From Paracoccaceae bacterium (lineage in GTDB: Bacteria; Pseudomonadota; Alphaproteobacteria; Rhodobacterales; Rhodobacteraceae), in assembly GCA_022448245.1 (NCBI GenBank), contig JAKVCO010000007.1, positions 62,001 to 126,000 on the forward strand: a stretch of 64,000 bases of DNA. The letters are read 5' to 3'. A program made the position numbers and the translations under genes. The notes beneath the pieces were generated by a model, which saw only the letters and a program-made list of their open reading frames with translations, did no database searches and was not told the origin of the DNA. Numbering within the stretch: position 1 is the first letter of the stretch; the number at the start of each line of letters is the position of its first letter. Of this stretch, positions 16,093 to 24,491 are shown one piece after another.

Positions 16093-17735
16093 CCGAGCCC
16101 GCCCAGCGATGGGCGAACGCCCTCCTTGCGCTCAAACTTTTGGCGCTGGAGCCACGGTTGGGCGGCATCGCCCTGCGCGCCAGGTCAGGCCCCGTTCGCG
16201 ACCGCTGGACCGCCGCACTCGGGCGGCTGACGCTGCCACTTCGCAAAGTCCCTCTCTCCATCTCAAACGAACAACTCTTTGGCGGGCTCAACCTTGCGGC
16301 CACGCTTGAGGCCGGTCGCGAGATCAAGTTTCAGGGCCTTTTGGCCACGCCGTCGACCCTGCTCGTACCCATGGCCGAGCGGATGGAGCCCAACCTCGCC
16401 GCGCGGCTTGGCCAAGCACTCGACACTGGGGAGCATATGCTCGTCGCCTATGACGAGGGCGCGGATGATGAGAGGTTGCCCGAGGCAATTCAGGATCGGC
16501 TCGCCTTTCCGATCGACCTTGAAGGCATTGCCTGCGGGGATGCGCTGGTGGGCATGGGCACCCTGCCCCCGCCCGCCGACGTCAAGGCGAGCGACGCCGA
16601 TATCACGGCCATCGCTGAACTCTGTGAAAGCCTTGGTGTCTCCTCCCTCCGCGCGGCCATCCACTGTCTGCGGTCGGCGCGCGCCCATGCCATGCTGCAT
16701 CGACGCCGGGACGTAACACCCGAGGACATCGAGGCCGCCGCCATCCTTACGCTGGCCCCCCGCGCCACCCGGATGCCTGAGCCCTTGGACGAGGATACCC
16801 CCCCGCCACCTCCGCCGCCCGACGGGGGGGAGGCCAAGGATCACGAAGGCGACGATGATCGCCTCGATATCCCACAAGAATTGCTGTTGGAGGCCGTGCG
16901 CGCCGCGCTGCCCACCGACATCCTCGCCCAAGTGGCCGCGAAGCGCGCCCGTCGCGGGGCAAAAGGCTCTGGCGCAGGCGCCAAGAAGACGAGCAACAGA
17001 CGCGGGCGCCCGCTGCCCTCGCGCGCTGGGCGTCTTGATGAACGCGCGCGGCTAGATCTGGTGGCGACGCTTCGGGCCGCCGCGCCGTGGCAGGCCATTC
17101 GCAAGGAAAACTCTCCTGTGGATCGCCCCTTGGAGATCCGCACAGGCGACATTCGCCTCAAGCGATTTGAGGAGAAATCTGATCGCCTCCTGATTTTTGC
17201 CGTCGACGCCTCAGGCTCGGCGGCGCTTGCACGGCTCGCCGAAGCCAAAGGTGCCATCGAGCTTCTGTTGGCCGAGGCCTATGCCCGCCGCGATCACGTG
17301 GCGCTCGTCAGCTTCCGGGGAGCCAAGGCCGAGGTGCTTTTACCGCCCACACGATCCCTCGTTCAGACAAAGCGCCGCTTGGCCGGGCTGCCCGGCGGGG
17401 GCGGCACACCGCTCGCTACAGGGCTGCAGACCGCGACCGAAGTTGCGATGCACGCCAAGGCACGCGGCATGACACCAACCCTCATTCTGCTGACTGATGG
17501 TCGCGCGAATGTGGCCCTCGACGGTGAGGCCGACCGCCAGCGCGCGGCTGCGGATGCCACCAAGATGGCGCAAGTTGCCTTCGTGCAAGGGATCGAGGCC
17601 CTCGTCATCGATGTGAGCAAACGGCCCGAACGCGCGCTGCGCACACTGGCCGAAACGCTGGACGGGACCTACCTGCCTCTACCAAGAGCCGATGCAACCA
17701 AGCTGAGTACCGCCGTCACTGGCGCACTGGGGTAA
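16089..17735 (+). CDS. bchD: Magnesium chelatase subunit D
   Basis: 548 residues. The N-terminal part is a degenerate AAA+ domain without a good Walker A. A linker near residues 235-260 is proline-rich then acidic (PPPPPPPDGG, then DHEGDDD), as typical for BchD. The C-terminal von Willebrand A/integrin-I domain carries the MIDAS motif DASGSAALARLAEAKG and the later LLTDGRANVALDG. It scaffolds BchI onto BchH. The start is GTG at 16089, overlapping the bchI stop as GTGA. Confidence 0.96.
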   Translation: MTEPAQRWANALLALKLLALEPRLGGIALRARSGPVRDRWTAALGRLTLPLRKVPLSISNEQLFGGLNLAATLEAGREIKFQGLLATPSTLLVPMAERMEPNLAARLGQALDTGEHMLVAYDEGADDERLPEAIQDRLAFPIDLEGIACGDALVGMGTLPPPADVKASDADITAIAELCESLGVSSLRAAIHCLRSARAHAMLHRRRDVTPEDIEAAAILTLAPRATRMPEPLDEDTPPPPPPPDGGEAKDHEGDDDRLDIPQELLLEAVRAALPTDILAQVAAKRARRGAKGSGAGAKKTSNRRGRPLPSRAGRLDERARLDLVATLRAAAPWQAIRKENSPVDRPLEIRTGDIRLKRFEEKSDRLLIFAVDASGSAALARLAEAKGAIELLLAEAYARRDHVALVSFRGAKAEVLLPPTRSLVQTKRRLAGLPGGGGTPLATGLQTATEVAMHAKARGMTPTLILLTDGRANVALDGEADRQRAAADATKMAQVAFVQGIEALVIDVSKRPERALRTLAETLDGTYLPLPRADATKLSTAVTGALG

Positions 17736-17736
17736 A

Positions 17737-18609
17737 ATGGACTGGCGACGCTGGAAGGATAGCTGGCCTCATGCCGCCCACAGCCGATTCATCGCCACAG
17801 GCGGTCTCGGCGGCCGTTGGCATGTGCAGGAGATGGGCTGCGGGCCAGAGATCATGCTCCTCCACGGCGCGGGCGGCGCAACGCAGAGCTTTCGTGGGCT
17901 GATGCCAGAACTCGCCAAGCACTACCGTTGCATCGCGATTGACTACCCAGGTCAGGGCTTCTCACGTCCCCGCGTCTCGGGGCGCTATTCGCTCGACGCA
18001 TTGGCGCGGGATCTGACGTCGCTTGCATGGACAGAAGGGTGGAAACCCGTGGCCTTGATTGGCCATTCCGCAGGCGGGGCGCTGGCCCTTCGAATGGCAG
18101 AAGAGGGCCTGACCCAGAACGTCATCGGCATCAACGCCGCCCTAGGCCGGTTCGAGGGCGTGGCGGGCTGGGCTTTCCCGCTGGCTGCGAAACTGATGGC
18201 GCTGAACCCGCTGACGGCCACGTTCTTTTCCACCACGACCTCCTCGCCCGGCGCGGTCAAGAAGCTCCTCGAAAGCACGGGCTCGGAGATCGATGAGGAG
18301 GGGCAGCACCTCTACCGCGCGCTCGTGGCGTCGTCGCGCCATGTGGACGGGACACTGCGCATGATGGCGGCGTGGAATCTCGACGGCCTCATCACCCGGC
18401 TGCCGCGAAACGCAGCGCACACGACCCTGATCGTGGGAGAAGAGGACAAAACCGTGCCTCCGAAAGTCTCAGAGATCGCCGCCGCGCGCATGCCCGACGC
18501 ACGTGTCGTCAGGCTGCCAAATCTAGGCCACCTGGCCCACGAGGAAGCGCCCGGCGTTGTGGCCGGTCACGTCTTTGAAGCGCTCGATGCAGCGTTGGAG
18601 AGCCTGTAG
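17737..18609 (+). CDS. bchO: Alpha/beta hydrolase, Mg-chelatase-associated BchO
   Basis: 290 residues of the alpha/beta hydrolase fold. The oxyanion segment is LLHGAGGATQSF, the nucleophile elbow is LIGHSAGGALALRM, and the catalytic His is in NLGHLAHEEAPG. BchO is consistently linked with bchI-bchD although its precise reaction is unproven (possibly hydrolysis or delivery of a tetrapyrrole intermediate). It starts 1 bp after bchD. Its 3' end overlaps the convergent MFS gene by 43 bp. Confidence 0.94.
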   Translation: MDWRRWKDSWPHAAHSRFIATGGLGGRWHVQEMGCGPEIMLLHGAGGATQSFRGLMPELAKHYRCIAIDYPGQGFSRPRVSGRYSLDALARDLTSLAWTEGWKPVALIGHSAGGALALRMAEEGLTQNVIGINAALGRFEGVAGWAFPLAAKLMALNPLTATFFSTTTSSPGAVKKLLESTGSEIDEEGQHLYRALVASSRHVDGTLRMMAAWNLDGLITRLPRNAAHTTLIVGEEDKTVPPKVSEIAAARMPDARVVRLPNLGHLAHEEAPGVVAGHVFEALDAALESL

Positions 18610-19778
18610 GCCGAGAGCGCGCAAAGCAGCCCCACAAAAGCAACCGCAAGCATCGTGAAAAGAAGCGTGGCCGCCGGCGGACCCGCCTCGATCAAGCGCG
18701 CCGAAAGCGCCGTGAACACCGCGCCAAAGGCCAGCACCAAAGCACCTGCGAGACCCGCTGCACTACCTGACAGTGCTGAATTCACCGACATCAGGCCTGT
18801 CTGCGCCGACGGGTTCGCCAAGCCATTGCCGAAGCCCACCAGCGACATTAGCCCGAAGAAGCTGAGAGGATCGAAGACGCCCACAGCAAGGAGGATCAGG
18901 TTCGTTGTGATCGCTGCGACTTGCAGCGCCCGGCCTGCCACAACCATGGGCCCAAGCCCAACGCGCTTGGTGATCCGGGCAGACACTGCATTCCCGAAGA
19001 AATAGCCCATCGTGATGATCCCGATGGCGATCCCAAGCTCGGCGGTCGAGATGTTGAGCACCTTATCGGCAACCAATGGCGCGCCCGAGATGAAGATGAA
19101 AAAGCAGCCGATGCCGCAGACGGCAACGCCCGCGAAGGACCAAAACGTGCCGGAGGCAAGGAGCGTCGGATAGGCACGGAACTGCGCCCCGAAGCTCGAT
19201 GTGCGGTTCAGGTTCGTCTCTGTCCAATCAATGAGCGCCACGATGAAAAGGATCGCGCCGCCCGCGCTGAGGAACCAGAAGGTGGCCCGCCATCCAAAGG
19301 CCGCGTCGAGCAGGCCGCCGATCGCGGGACCAATCATAGGCCCCACGGCCATGCCCATCGACACCCAAGAGATCCGCTGCGCCGCATCACCGACATCCGA
19401 GGTGTCCCGCACCGACGCCAGCGCCATGGTGGAGCACGAGATAATCACCCCCTGCAGCATCCGCGCCGCTAGGAACCACTCAAAGCTCTGCGCCAAGGCG
19501 CAACAGGCCGACAGGATAGCGAAAGCTGCGAAGGAAAAGAGTACCACCGGCCGCCGCCCCACCCGGTCCGATATCGGCCCAGCAAGCAGCTGCAACACCG
19601 CCGTTAGCGCAAGATAGCCGGAAACAGCCCAGCTCGCCGTGGCGAAGCCCACGTCGAAATCCCGCGCGATCTGCGGCAGGGACGGCAAGAACATGTTAAG
19701 CGACAGAACCGACAGCCCAGACGCGATCATCAATGTTGCGAGGTGAGGAGAACGGGCGGCCATGCCCCCCGCTACCAT
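18567..19778 (-). CDS. Bcr/CflA-type MFS multidrug efflux transporter
   Basis: 403 residues from ATG 19778 (MVAGGMAARS), about twelve membrane helices. MFS motif A is seen in LLAGPISDRVGRRPVVLF, and the MLQGVIISCSTMALASVRD segment of helix 4-5 is typical of the Bcr/CflA DHA1 group. Predicted proton-driven export of drugs or metabolites. The start is uncertain: ATG 19763 (MAARSPHLATL) is as good, and the frame remains open to 19862. Its tail overlaps bchO on the other strand, marking the end of the photosynthesis block. Confidence 0.87.
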   Translation of the reverse strand: MVAGGMAARSPHLATLMIASGLSVLSLNMFLPSLPQIARDFDVGFATASWAVSGYLALTAVLQLLAGPISDRVGRRPVVLFSFAAFAILSACCALAQSFEWFLAARMLQGVIISCSTMALASVRDTSDVGDAAQRISWVSMGMAVGPMIGPAIGGLLDAAFGWRATFWFLSAGGAILFIVALIDWTETNLNRTSSFGAQFRAYPTLLASGTFWSFAGVAVCGIGCFFIFISGAPLVADKVLNISTAELGIAIGIITMGYFFGNAVSARITKRVGLGPMVVAGRALQVAAITTNLILLAVGVFDPLSFFGLMSLVGFGNGLANPSAQTGLMSVNSALSGSAAGLAGALVLAFGAVFTALSARLIEAGPPAATLLFTMLAVAFVGLLCALSAYRLSNAASSASKT

Positions 19779-19896
19779 GGCGTTTCCAGAGGGGCCATGC
19801 GGGTTCCGTGCAATTGCGCAGGGCAGCCGCGCGCTGGTCTGCATTTCCGCGCAATGATGCACCGTCTAGATCAGACCTGAAGCAAAGGAGACATCA

Positions 19897-20886
19897 ATGG
19901 GACTTCTCGTAGACGGCAAATGGGTCGACCAATGGTACGACACCAAATCCACCGGCGGCGCGTTCAAACGCACCGAGGCGAAGTTCCGCAATTGGATCAC
20001 CGCAGACGGCAGCGCGGGCCCCACCGGCGAAGGCGACTTCAAAGCCGAGGCCGATCGCTATCACCTCTATGTCTCCTACGCCTGCCCCTGGGCCCACCGC
20101 GCCTTGATCTTCCGTACGCTGAAGGGCCTTGAGGACATCATCACCGTCGACGCTGTGCATCCCGACATGCTCACCGACGGCTGGACGTTCGAGACGGACG
20201 ACACGGGCGCCACGGGCGACCGCCTCTTCGGCAGCGCTTTCGCGCGCGACATCTACCTGAAGGCGGATCCGGAGGTGACAGGACGCGTGACTGTACCAAT
20301 CCTCTGGGACAAAAAGCAGGGAAAGATCGTCTCGAACGAAAGCTCCGAGATCATCCGCATGTTCAACTCCGCCTTCAACGGCATCACAGGCAACACGCTC
20401 GACCTCTGGCCTGCAGAGCTCCGGGACGAGATCGAGCCCGTGAACGCGCGTATCTACGACACGCTCAACAACGGCGTTTACAAGTCCGGCTTCGCAACGA
20501 CGCAGGAGGCCTATGACGCTGCCGTGGTCCCTCTCTTCGAGACGATGGATTGGCTCAACGAGCGACTGACCGCGCATCGCTACCTAATGGGCGATCAGAT
20601 TACTGAGGCCGACTGGCGCCTTTTCACCACGCTCGTGCGCTTTGATCCGGTCTATCACCTGCACTTCAAGTGCAACAAACGGCGCCTGATGGATTACCCT
20701 GCGCTCTGGGCCTACACGCGCGAGCTTTTCCAGATGCCGGGTGTCGAGGCGACCGTGAACATGGACCACATCGTGCGCCATTATCACTACAGCCACGAGA
20801 GCATTAACCCGCACCGGATCATGCCCATCAACCCAGATATCGACTGGTGGGAGCCCCATGGTCGCGGGGGCTTGAAAGCCGCCTAA
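19897..20886 (+). CDS. Glutathionyl-hydroquinone reductase (YqjG/Ecm4-type, xi-class GST)
   Basis: 329 residues, the usual length for this family. The thioredoxin-like N-domain has the active cysteine Cys63 in SYACPWAHRALIFR; the all-alpha C-domain includes ITEADWRLFTTLVRFDPVYH. The enzyme reduces glutathionyl-hydroquinones using glutathione, in the cytoplasm. A strong AAAGGAGA ribosome site precedes the ATG. It is 21 bp upstream of cobC and may be in one transcript with cobC-cobD, without an obvious functional link. Confidence 0.92.
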   Translation: MGLLVDGKWVDQWYDTKSTGGAFKRTEAKFRNWITADGSAGPTGEGDFKAEADRYHLYVSYACPWAHRALIFRTLKGLEDIITVDAVHPDMLTDGWTFETDDTGATGDRLFGSAFARDIYLKADPEVTGRVTVPILWDKKQGKIVSNESSEIIRMFNSAFNGITGNTLDLWPAELRDEIEPVNARIYDTLNNGVYKSGFATTQEAYDAAVVPLFETMDWLNERLTAHRYLMGDQITEADWRLFTTLVRFDPVYHLHFKCNKRRLMDYPALWAYTRELFQMPGVEATVNMDHIVRHYHYSHESINPHRIMPINPDIDWWEPHGRGGLKAA

Positions 20887-20907
20887 GGCTGTGGCCCTTT
20901 GCCATCC

Positions 20908-21924
20908 ATGGCAGAGGACGCAAACAGAGCACAAAAGCATGAACATGGCGGCGGCTTGGACGTGGCCATGGCCCGTTTCGGCGGGACGCGTGAGGCGTGG
21001 CTCGATCTTTCCACGGGCATCAATCCGGAGCCCTACCCCGTAGGAAGTCTGTCGTCCCATGCATGGACGGCGCTACCTGGCAGCGCGGCCTATGACCGGT
21101 TGGTGCACGCCGCGCGGCAGTTCTGGAATGTCCCGCAGGGCGCGGTGATCGTGCCCGCACCGGGGGCCTCCGCTCTCATCGCCAAGATGCCTTCGCTGAC
21201 GGATCATGCGGGCACATACATCCCGACGCCGACCTATAACGAGCACGCCGCCTCCTTCGACGCTCATGCCAAAAGCGTGGAGACCGCTGAGACTGGGCAG
21301 CCCAATCATGTCTACGTCCATCCCAACAACCCCGATGGCCGCCTTTGGCCCGCCGAGGCCATGGGGGGACGCCCGCTGACCATCATCGATGAGAGCTTTT
21401 GCGACGTGACGCCAGAGGCCTCCCACATTGAGCTGGCCGCGAACGATGGCATCATCATCCTCAAAAGCTTCGGGAAGTTCTGGGGCCTCGCTGGCCTCCG
21501 GCTGGGCTTTGCCATCGGCACGGAGCAGACCTTCGCCGCCGGTGAGGCAACGTTGCAGGATCATCTTGGGCCATGGGCCGTATCTGGCCCTGCCCTCGAG
21601 GTCGGCGCCCGCGCGCTGGAGGATCAAGCGTGGGCAAGCGCCACCCGCCAACGCCTCTCAAAAGACGCCACGCAGCTGGATCAGCTGATGTCTGGCGCTG
21701 GGGCGAAAACTCTTGGCGGCACGGACCTCTTCCGCCTTTACGAAGTGCCAGATGCCGTAGCCCTGCAAGACGCGCTCTGCGCAGAGCACATCCTCACGCG
21801 CACCTTCTCCTATTCCAAAACATGGATCCGCTTCGGCTTCCCGCCTGCCCACGGCTGGCCCCAGCTCGAACGCGCGGTTGAGGCCGTCAAAGACGTCATC
21901 GGCGCAGCCGCCCCAGCCCCATGA
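20908..21924 (+). CDS. cobC: Threonine-phosphate decarboxylase / cobalamin biosynthesis aminotransferase-like CobC
   Basis: 338 residues, PLP-dependent class I/II aminotransferase fold. It supplies (R)-1-aminopropan-2-ol phosphate from threonine phosphate for the cobalamin nucleotide loop. The HGGGLDVAMARFGG N-terminus and WLDLSTGINPEPYP are characteristic, and the PLP lysine lies in IILKSFGKFWGLAGLR. I use ATG 20908; a TTG three codons earlier is possible. The stop overlaps cobD as ATGA, so the two act in consecutive steps and are translated together. Confidence 0.92.
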   Translation: MAEDANRAQKHEHGGGLDVAMARFGGTREAWLDLSTGINPEPYPVGSLSSHAWTALPGSAAYDRLVHAARQFWNVPQGAVIVPAPGASALIAKMPSLTDHAGTYIPTPTYNEHAASFDAHAKSVETAETGQPNHVYVHPNNPDGRLWPAEAMGGRPLTIIDESFCDVTPEASHIELAANDGIIILKSFGKFWGLAGLRLGFAIGTEQTFAAGEATLQDHLGPWAVSGPALEVGARALEDQAWASATRQRLSKDATQLDQLMSGAGAKTLGGTDLFRLYEVPDAVALQDALCAEHILTRTFSYSKTWIRFGFPPAHGWPQLERAVEAVKDVIGAAAPAP

Positions 21925-22814
21925 TCGCGCTCGCCCTCGTTCTCGACGCCCTGTTTGGGGAGCCGAAGTGGCTCTGGGACAGGTTCCCCCACCCCGCCGT
22001 CGTCATCGGTCGCGCCATTGGCCGGGCGGAGTTTTGGCTAAACAACGGCGAGGCGCGCAAAGCCAAAGGCGTTCTGCTGGTGGTGGGATTGCTCATTGTC
22101 TCGCTCCTCATCGGCGGCGCGCTGAGCTGGCTGCCATGGCCCCTACAAGCCGTCATCGCCGCAATACTCCTCGCGCAGCGGTCACTGGCCGACCACGTGC
22201 AAGCCGTCGCCGATGCGCTGCGCCTCAGCTCCAGCGACGGCCGCCAAGCAGTGGCCATGATCGTGGGACGCGACACCGCTGAAATGGACGCCTCCGCCGT
22301 TGCCAGATCGGCCATCGAAAGCGCGGCCGAAAACCTCTCAGACGGCGTCACAGCACCCCTCTTCTGGCTGGCCATCGGCGGGCTGCCCGGCATGATCGCC
22401 TACAAGGCCATCAACACAGCCGACAGCATGATCGGTTACCGCACGCCACGCCACGAAGAATTCGGCTGGGCCGCCGCGCGGCTCGATGACCTTGTGAACC
22501 TGATCCCCGCGCGGCTGACGGCCTTGCTGATCCTCCTTACTCAAGGTGGCCTACGCCACTGGCGCGAGGTGCGGCGGGAGGCCCCGCTCCACCGCTCCCC
22601 CAACGCGGGCTGGCCCGAGTCAGCGCTCGCCCGATCCCAAGGCATCGCTCTCTCGGGGCCCCGCACCTATGAGGGCGAGCTGCGCGATTTCCCCTTTGTG
22701 AATGGCTCTGGCAAGCGCAGTCTGGCACCAACAGACATCGAGACCGCCATAAACGCGCTTTGGCGTGTCTGGGCGGCCTGCCTCGCCTTGGCCCTGATCT
22801 ATAGCCATTTCTGA
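21921..22814 (+). CDS. cobD: Adenosylcobinamide-phosphate synthase (CobD/CbiB)
   Basis: 297-residue inner-membrane protein with several hydrophobic helices. It amidates adenosylcobyric acid with aminopropanol (phosphate). Characteristic segments are LDALFGEPKWLWDRFPHPAVVIG at the N-terminus (read in two parts), VGRDTAEMD and ESAAENLSDGVTAPLFW. It overlaps cobC by 4 nt. The designation CobD follows the aerobic Pseudomonas nomenclature; in Salmonella terms it is CbiB. Confidence 0.95.
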   Translation: MIALALVLDALFGEPKWLWDRFPHPAVVIGRAIGRAEFWLNNGEARKAKGVLLVVGLLIVSLLIGGALSWLPWPLQAVIAAILLAQRSLADHVQAVADALRLSSSDGRQAVAMIVGRDTAEMDASAVARSAIESAAENLSDGVTAPLFWLAIGGLPGMIAYKAINTADSMIGYRTPRHEEFGWAAARLDDLVNLIPARLTALLILLTQGGLRHWREVRREAPLHRSPNAGWPESALARSQGIALSGPRTYEGELRDFPFVNGSGKRSLAPTDIETAINALWRVWAACLALALIYSHF

Positions 22815-22826
22815 ACGGATATTCTC

Positions 22827-23984
22827 ATGCTTCGACCTACCCTGATCGCCCTCATCTTGGCCACCAGCGTGCAGGCGGAATGCGGCGGAAACTTCTCAAG
22901 CTTCCTCGACGGCATCCGGACCGAGGCTTTGGCCGAAGGCCTGCCCAGCACCGCCGTGGACTGCTTCCTCGCAGGCGCCCAACAGGCTCAAAGCGTGCTC
23001 CGCGCCGATCGCAGCCAAGGCGTTTTCCAGAAACCGTTCCTCGACTTCTCACGCGCGCTGATTTCGCAAAACCGCATCGACAATGGACGCGCGAACCTGA
23101 GCCGCTACGCTGCCACCTTCGACCGGATCGACAGGGAGATCGGCGTTCCCCGCGGCGTGCTTACGGCCTTTTGGGCGTTCGAAACGGATTACGGCGGCTT
23201 CCAAGGCAACTTCAATACGCGCGACGCGCTGCTGACGCTGGCGCATGATTGCCGCCGTCCTGAGCTCTTCCGCCCCCAAGTCCTCGCCGCGATCGAGCTC
23301 ACGGCGCAGGGGGGCATGGACCCTGCGACGACAACTGGCGCCTGGGCGGGCGAGATCGGCATGGTCCAGATGCTGCCCGAAGACATCATCGAAAACGGGC
23401 GCGATGGCGACGGCGACGGGCGCGTGTCTCTGAAAACCTCCGCGCCGGACGCGCTCCTCTCCGGGGCGACAATGCTGCGGTCCCTTGGCTGGCGCGCGAA
23501 CGAGCCCTGGATCCAAGAGGTAATGGTGCCTGCCGGTTTCGATTGGTCTCTCTCCGGCCTCGACACCGTGAAATCCACCCGCGATTGGGCCGCCCTCGGC
23601 GTTTCCGCGCGGGAGGGGAGCCTTGGCGCGCCGCAAGCCTCACTCCTCCTGCCCCAAGGCCACAAAGGTCCCGCCTTCCTGGCCTATCCAAACTTCTCCG
23701 TACTCTTCGAATGGAACCAAAGCTTCACCTACGTGATGACAGCGGCCTACTTCGCCACCCGCCTCGAAGGCGCACCGATCTATGACGCAGGTGATCCTTT
23801 CGGCGGTCTCTCGGGGGACGAGATGAGGTCGCTGCAAAGGAAGCTCGCCGCACGTGGCTATGATGTGGGCGATATCGACGGCATCCTCGGTCGGAAATCA
23901 CGCGCGGCCGTGCGGGCAGAGCAGCGACGCCTGGGTCTTCCCGCCGATGCCTGGCCAACACCTGCGCTGCTGAACGCGCTTTAA
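22827..23984 (+). CDS. Lytic murein transglycosylase (MltB/SltB family) with peptidoglycan-binding domain
   Basis: 385 residues with a short signal sequence (LRPTLIALILATSVQA). The SLT_2 domain spans residues about 20-315; the catalytic glutamate is in AFWAFETDYGGFQGNF and the EIGMVQMLPEDIIENG segment is typical. Residues about 325-385 form a PG_binding_1 repeat (MRSLQRKLAARGYDVG, DIDGILGRKSRAAV). It cleaves glycan strands in the periplasm to 1,6-anhydroMurNAc ends. It has no lipobox, so it is probably soluble. 12 bp after cobD; its stop codon is interlocked with that of the convergent small secreted gene. Confidence 0.92.
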   Translation: MLRPTLIALILATSVQAECGGNFSSFLDGIRTEALAEGLPSTAVDCFLAGAQQAQSVLRADRSQGVFQKPFLDFSRALISQNRIDNGRANLSRYAATFDRIDREIGVPRGVLTAFWAFETDYGGFQGNFNTRDALLTLAHDCRRPELFRPQVLAAIELTAQGGMDPATTTGAWAGEIGMVQMLPEDIIENGRDGDGDGRVSLKTSAPDALLSGATMLRSLGWRANEPWIQEVMVPAGFDWSLSGLDTVKSTRDWAALGVSAREGSLGAPQASLLLPQGHKGPAFLAYPNFSVLFEWNQSFTYVMTAAYFATRLEGAPIYDAGDPFGGLSGDEMRSLQRKLAARGYDVGDIDGILGRKSRAAVRAEQRRLGLPADAWPTPALLNAL

Positions 23985-24349
23985 GAGGCCTGGCCGCTCT
24001 CCGCGAGTTGCACAGGGAACCGCACGCCCGTGCCGTCAATCAAGACGAGACGCCCGTCGTTGCGTACATAGGTGTCGCAGCGCTCGAACCCGTGGTTGAA
24101 GAAAGTGCAGACGACGCCGTCCTCGCGGATCTCATAGCGCCCGTGGGCCACACCCCCATCAGGGTAGGTGTAGGAATAGCTGTCTGTGACGGAAAAGAAC
24201 GACTGGCCTCCATCAAAGAAGGTGTGGGTCGAGCCACGCACCTCCAGCCGCATCTCATCGTCACTCAGAACAGTATCGCCATCACGAATGCCCTGAGCAA
24301 AAGCAGGAGCGGCGGCGGCAAAGGTCAATAAAAGGATCAATCCACGCAT
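23981..24349 (-). CDS. Small secreted protein of unknown function
   Basis: 122 residues. A clean signal peptide (RGLILLLTFAAAAPAFAQ) predicts export to the periplasm. The mature part is about 104 residues, acidic, with two cysteines (VVCTFFNHGFERCDTY) that could form a disulfide, and a beta-rich pattern with SYTYPDGGVAHGRYEI. I do not recognise a named family. Its stop TAA shares the tetranucleotide TTAA with the stop of the lytic transglycosylase gene on the other strand. Confidence 0.75.
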   Translation of the reverse strand: MRGLILLLTFAAAAPAFAQGIRDGDTVLSDDEMRLEVRGSTHTFFDGGQSFFSVTDSYSYTYPDGGVAHGRYEIREDGVVCTFFNHGFERCDTYVRNDGRLVLIDGTGVRFPVQLAESGQAS

Positions 24350-24491
24350 GAGCGGAAGCTTAGCCCGACCTTCGTGAATCAGAAGTTCACAATCAGGCGA
24401 TGCTCACACACATGTGCGCTCGAAGGGACGGTGGGCGGGGCGAATTGCCAGCGCAGCGCAGCAAGAGCGTCCGTCCCAGCGGCCCGCCCGA

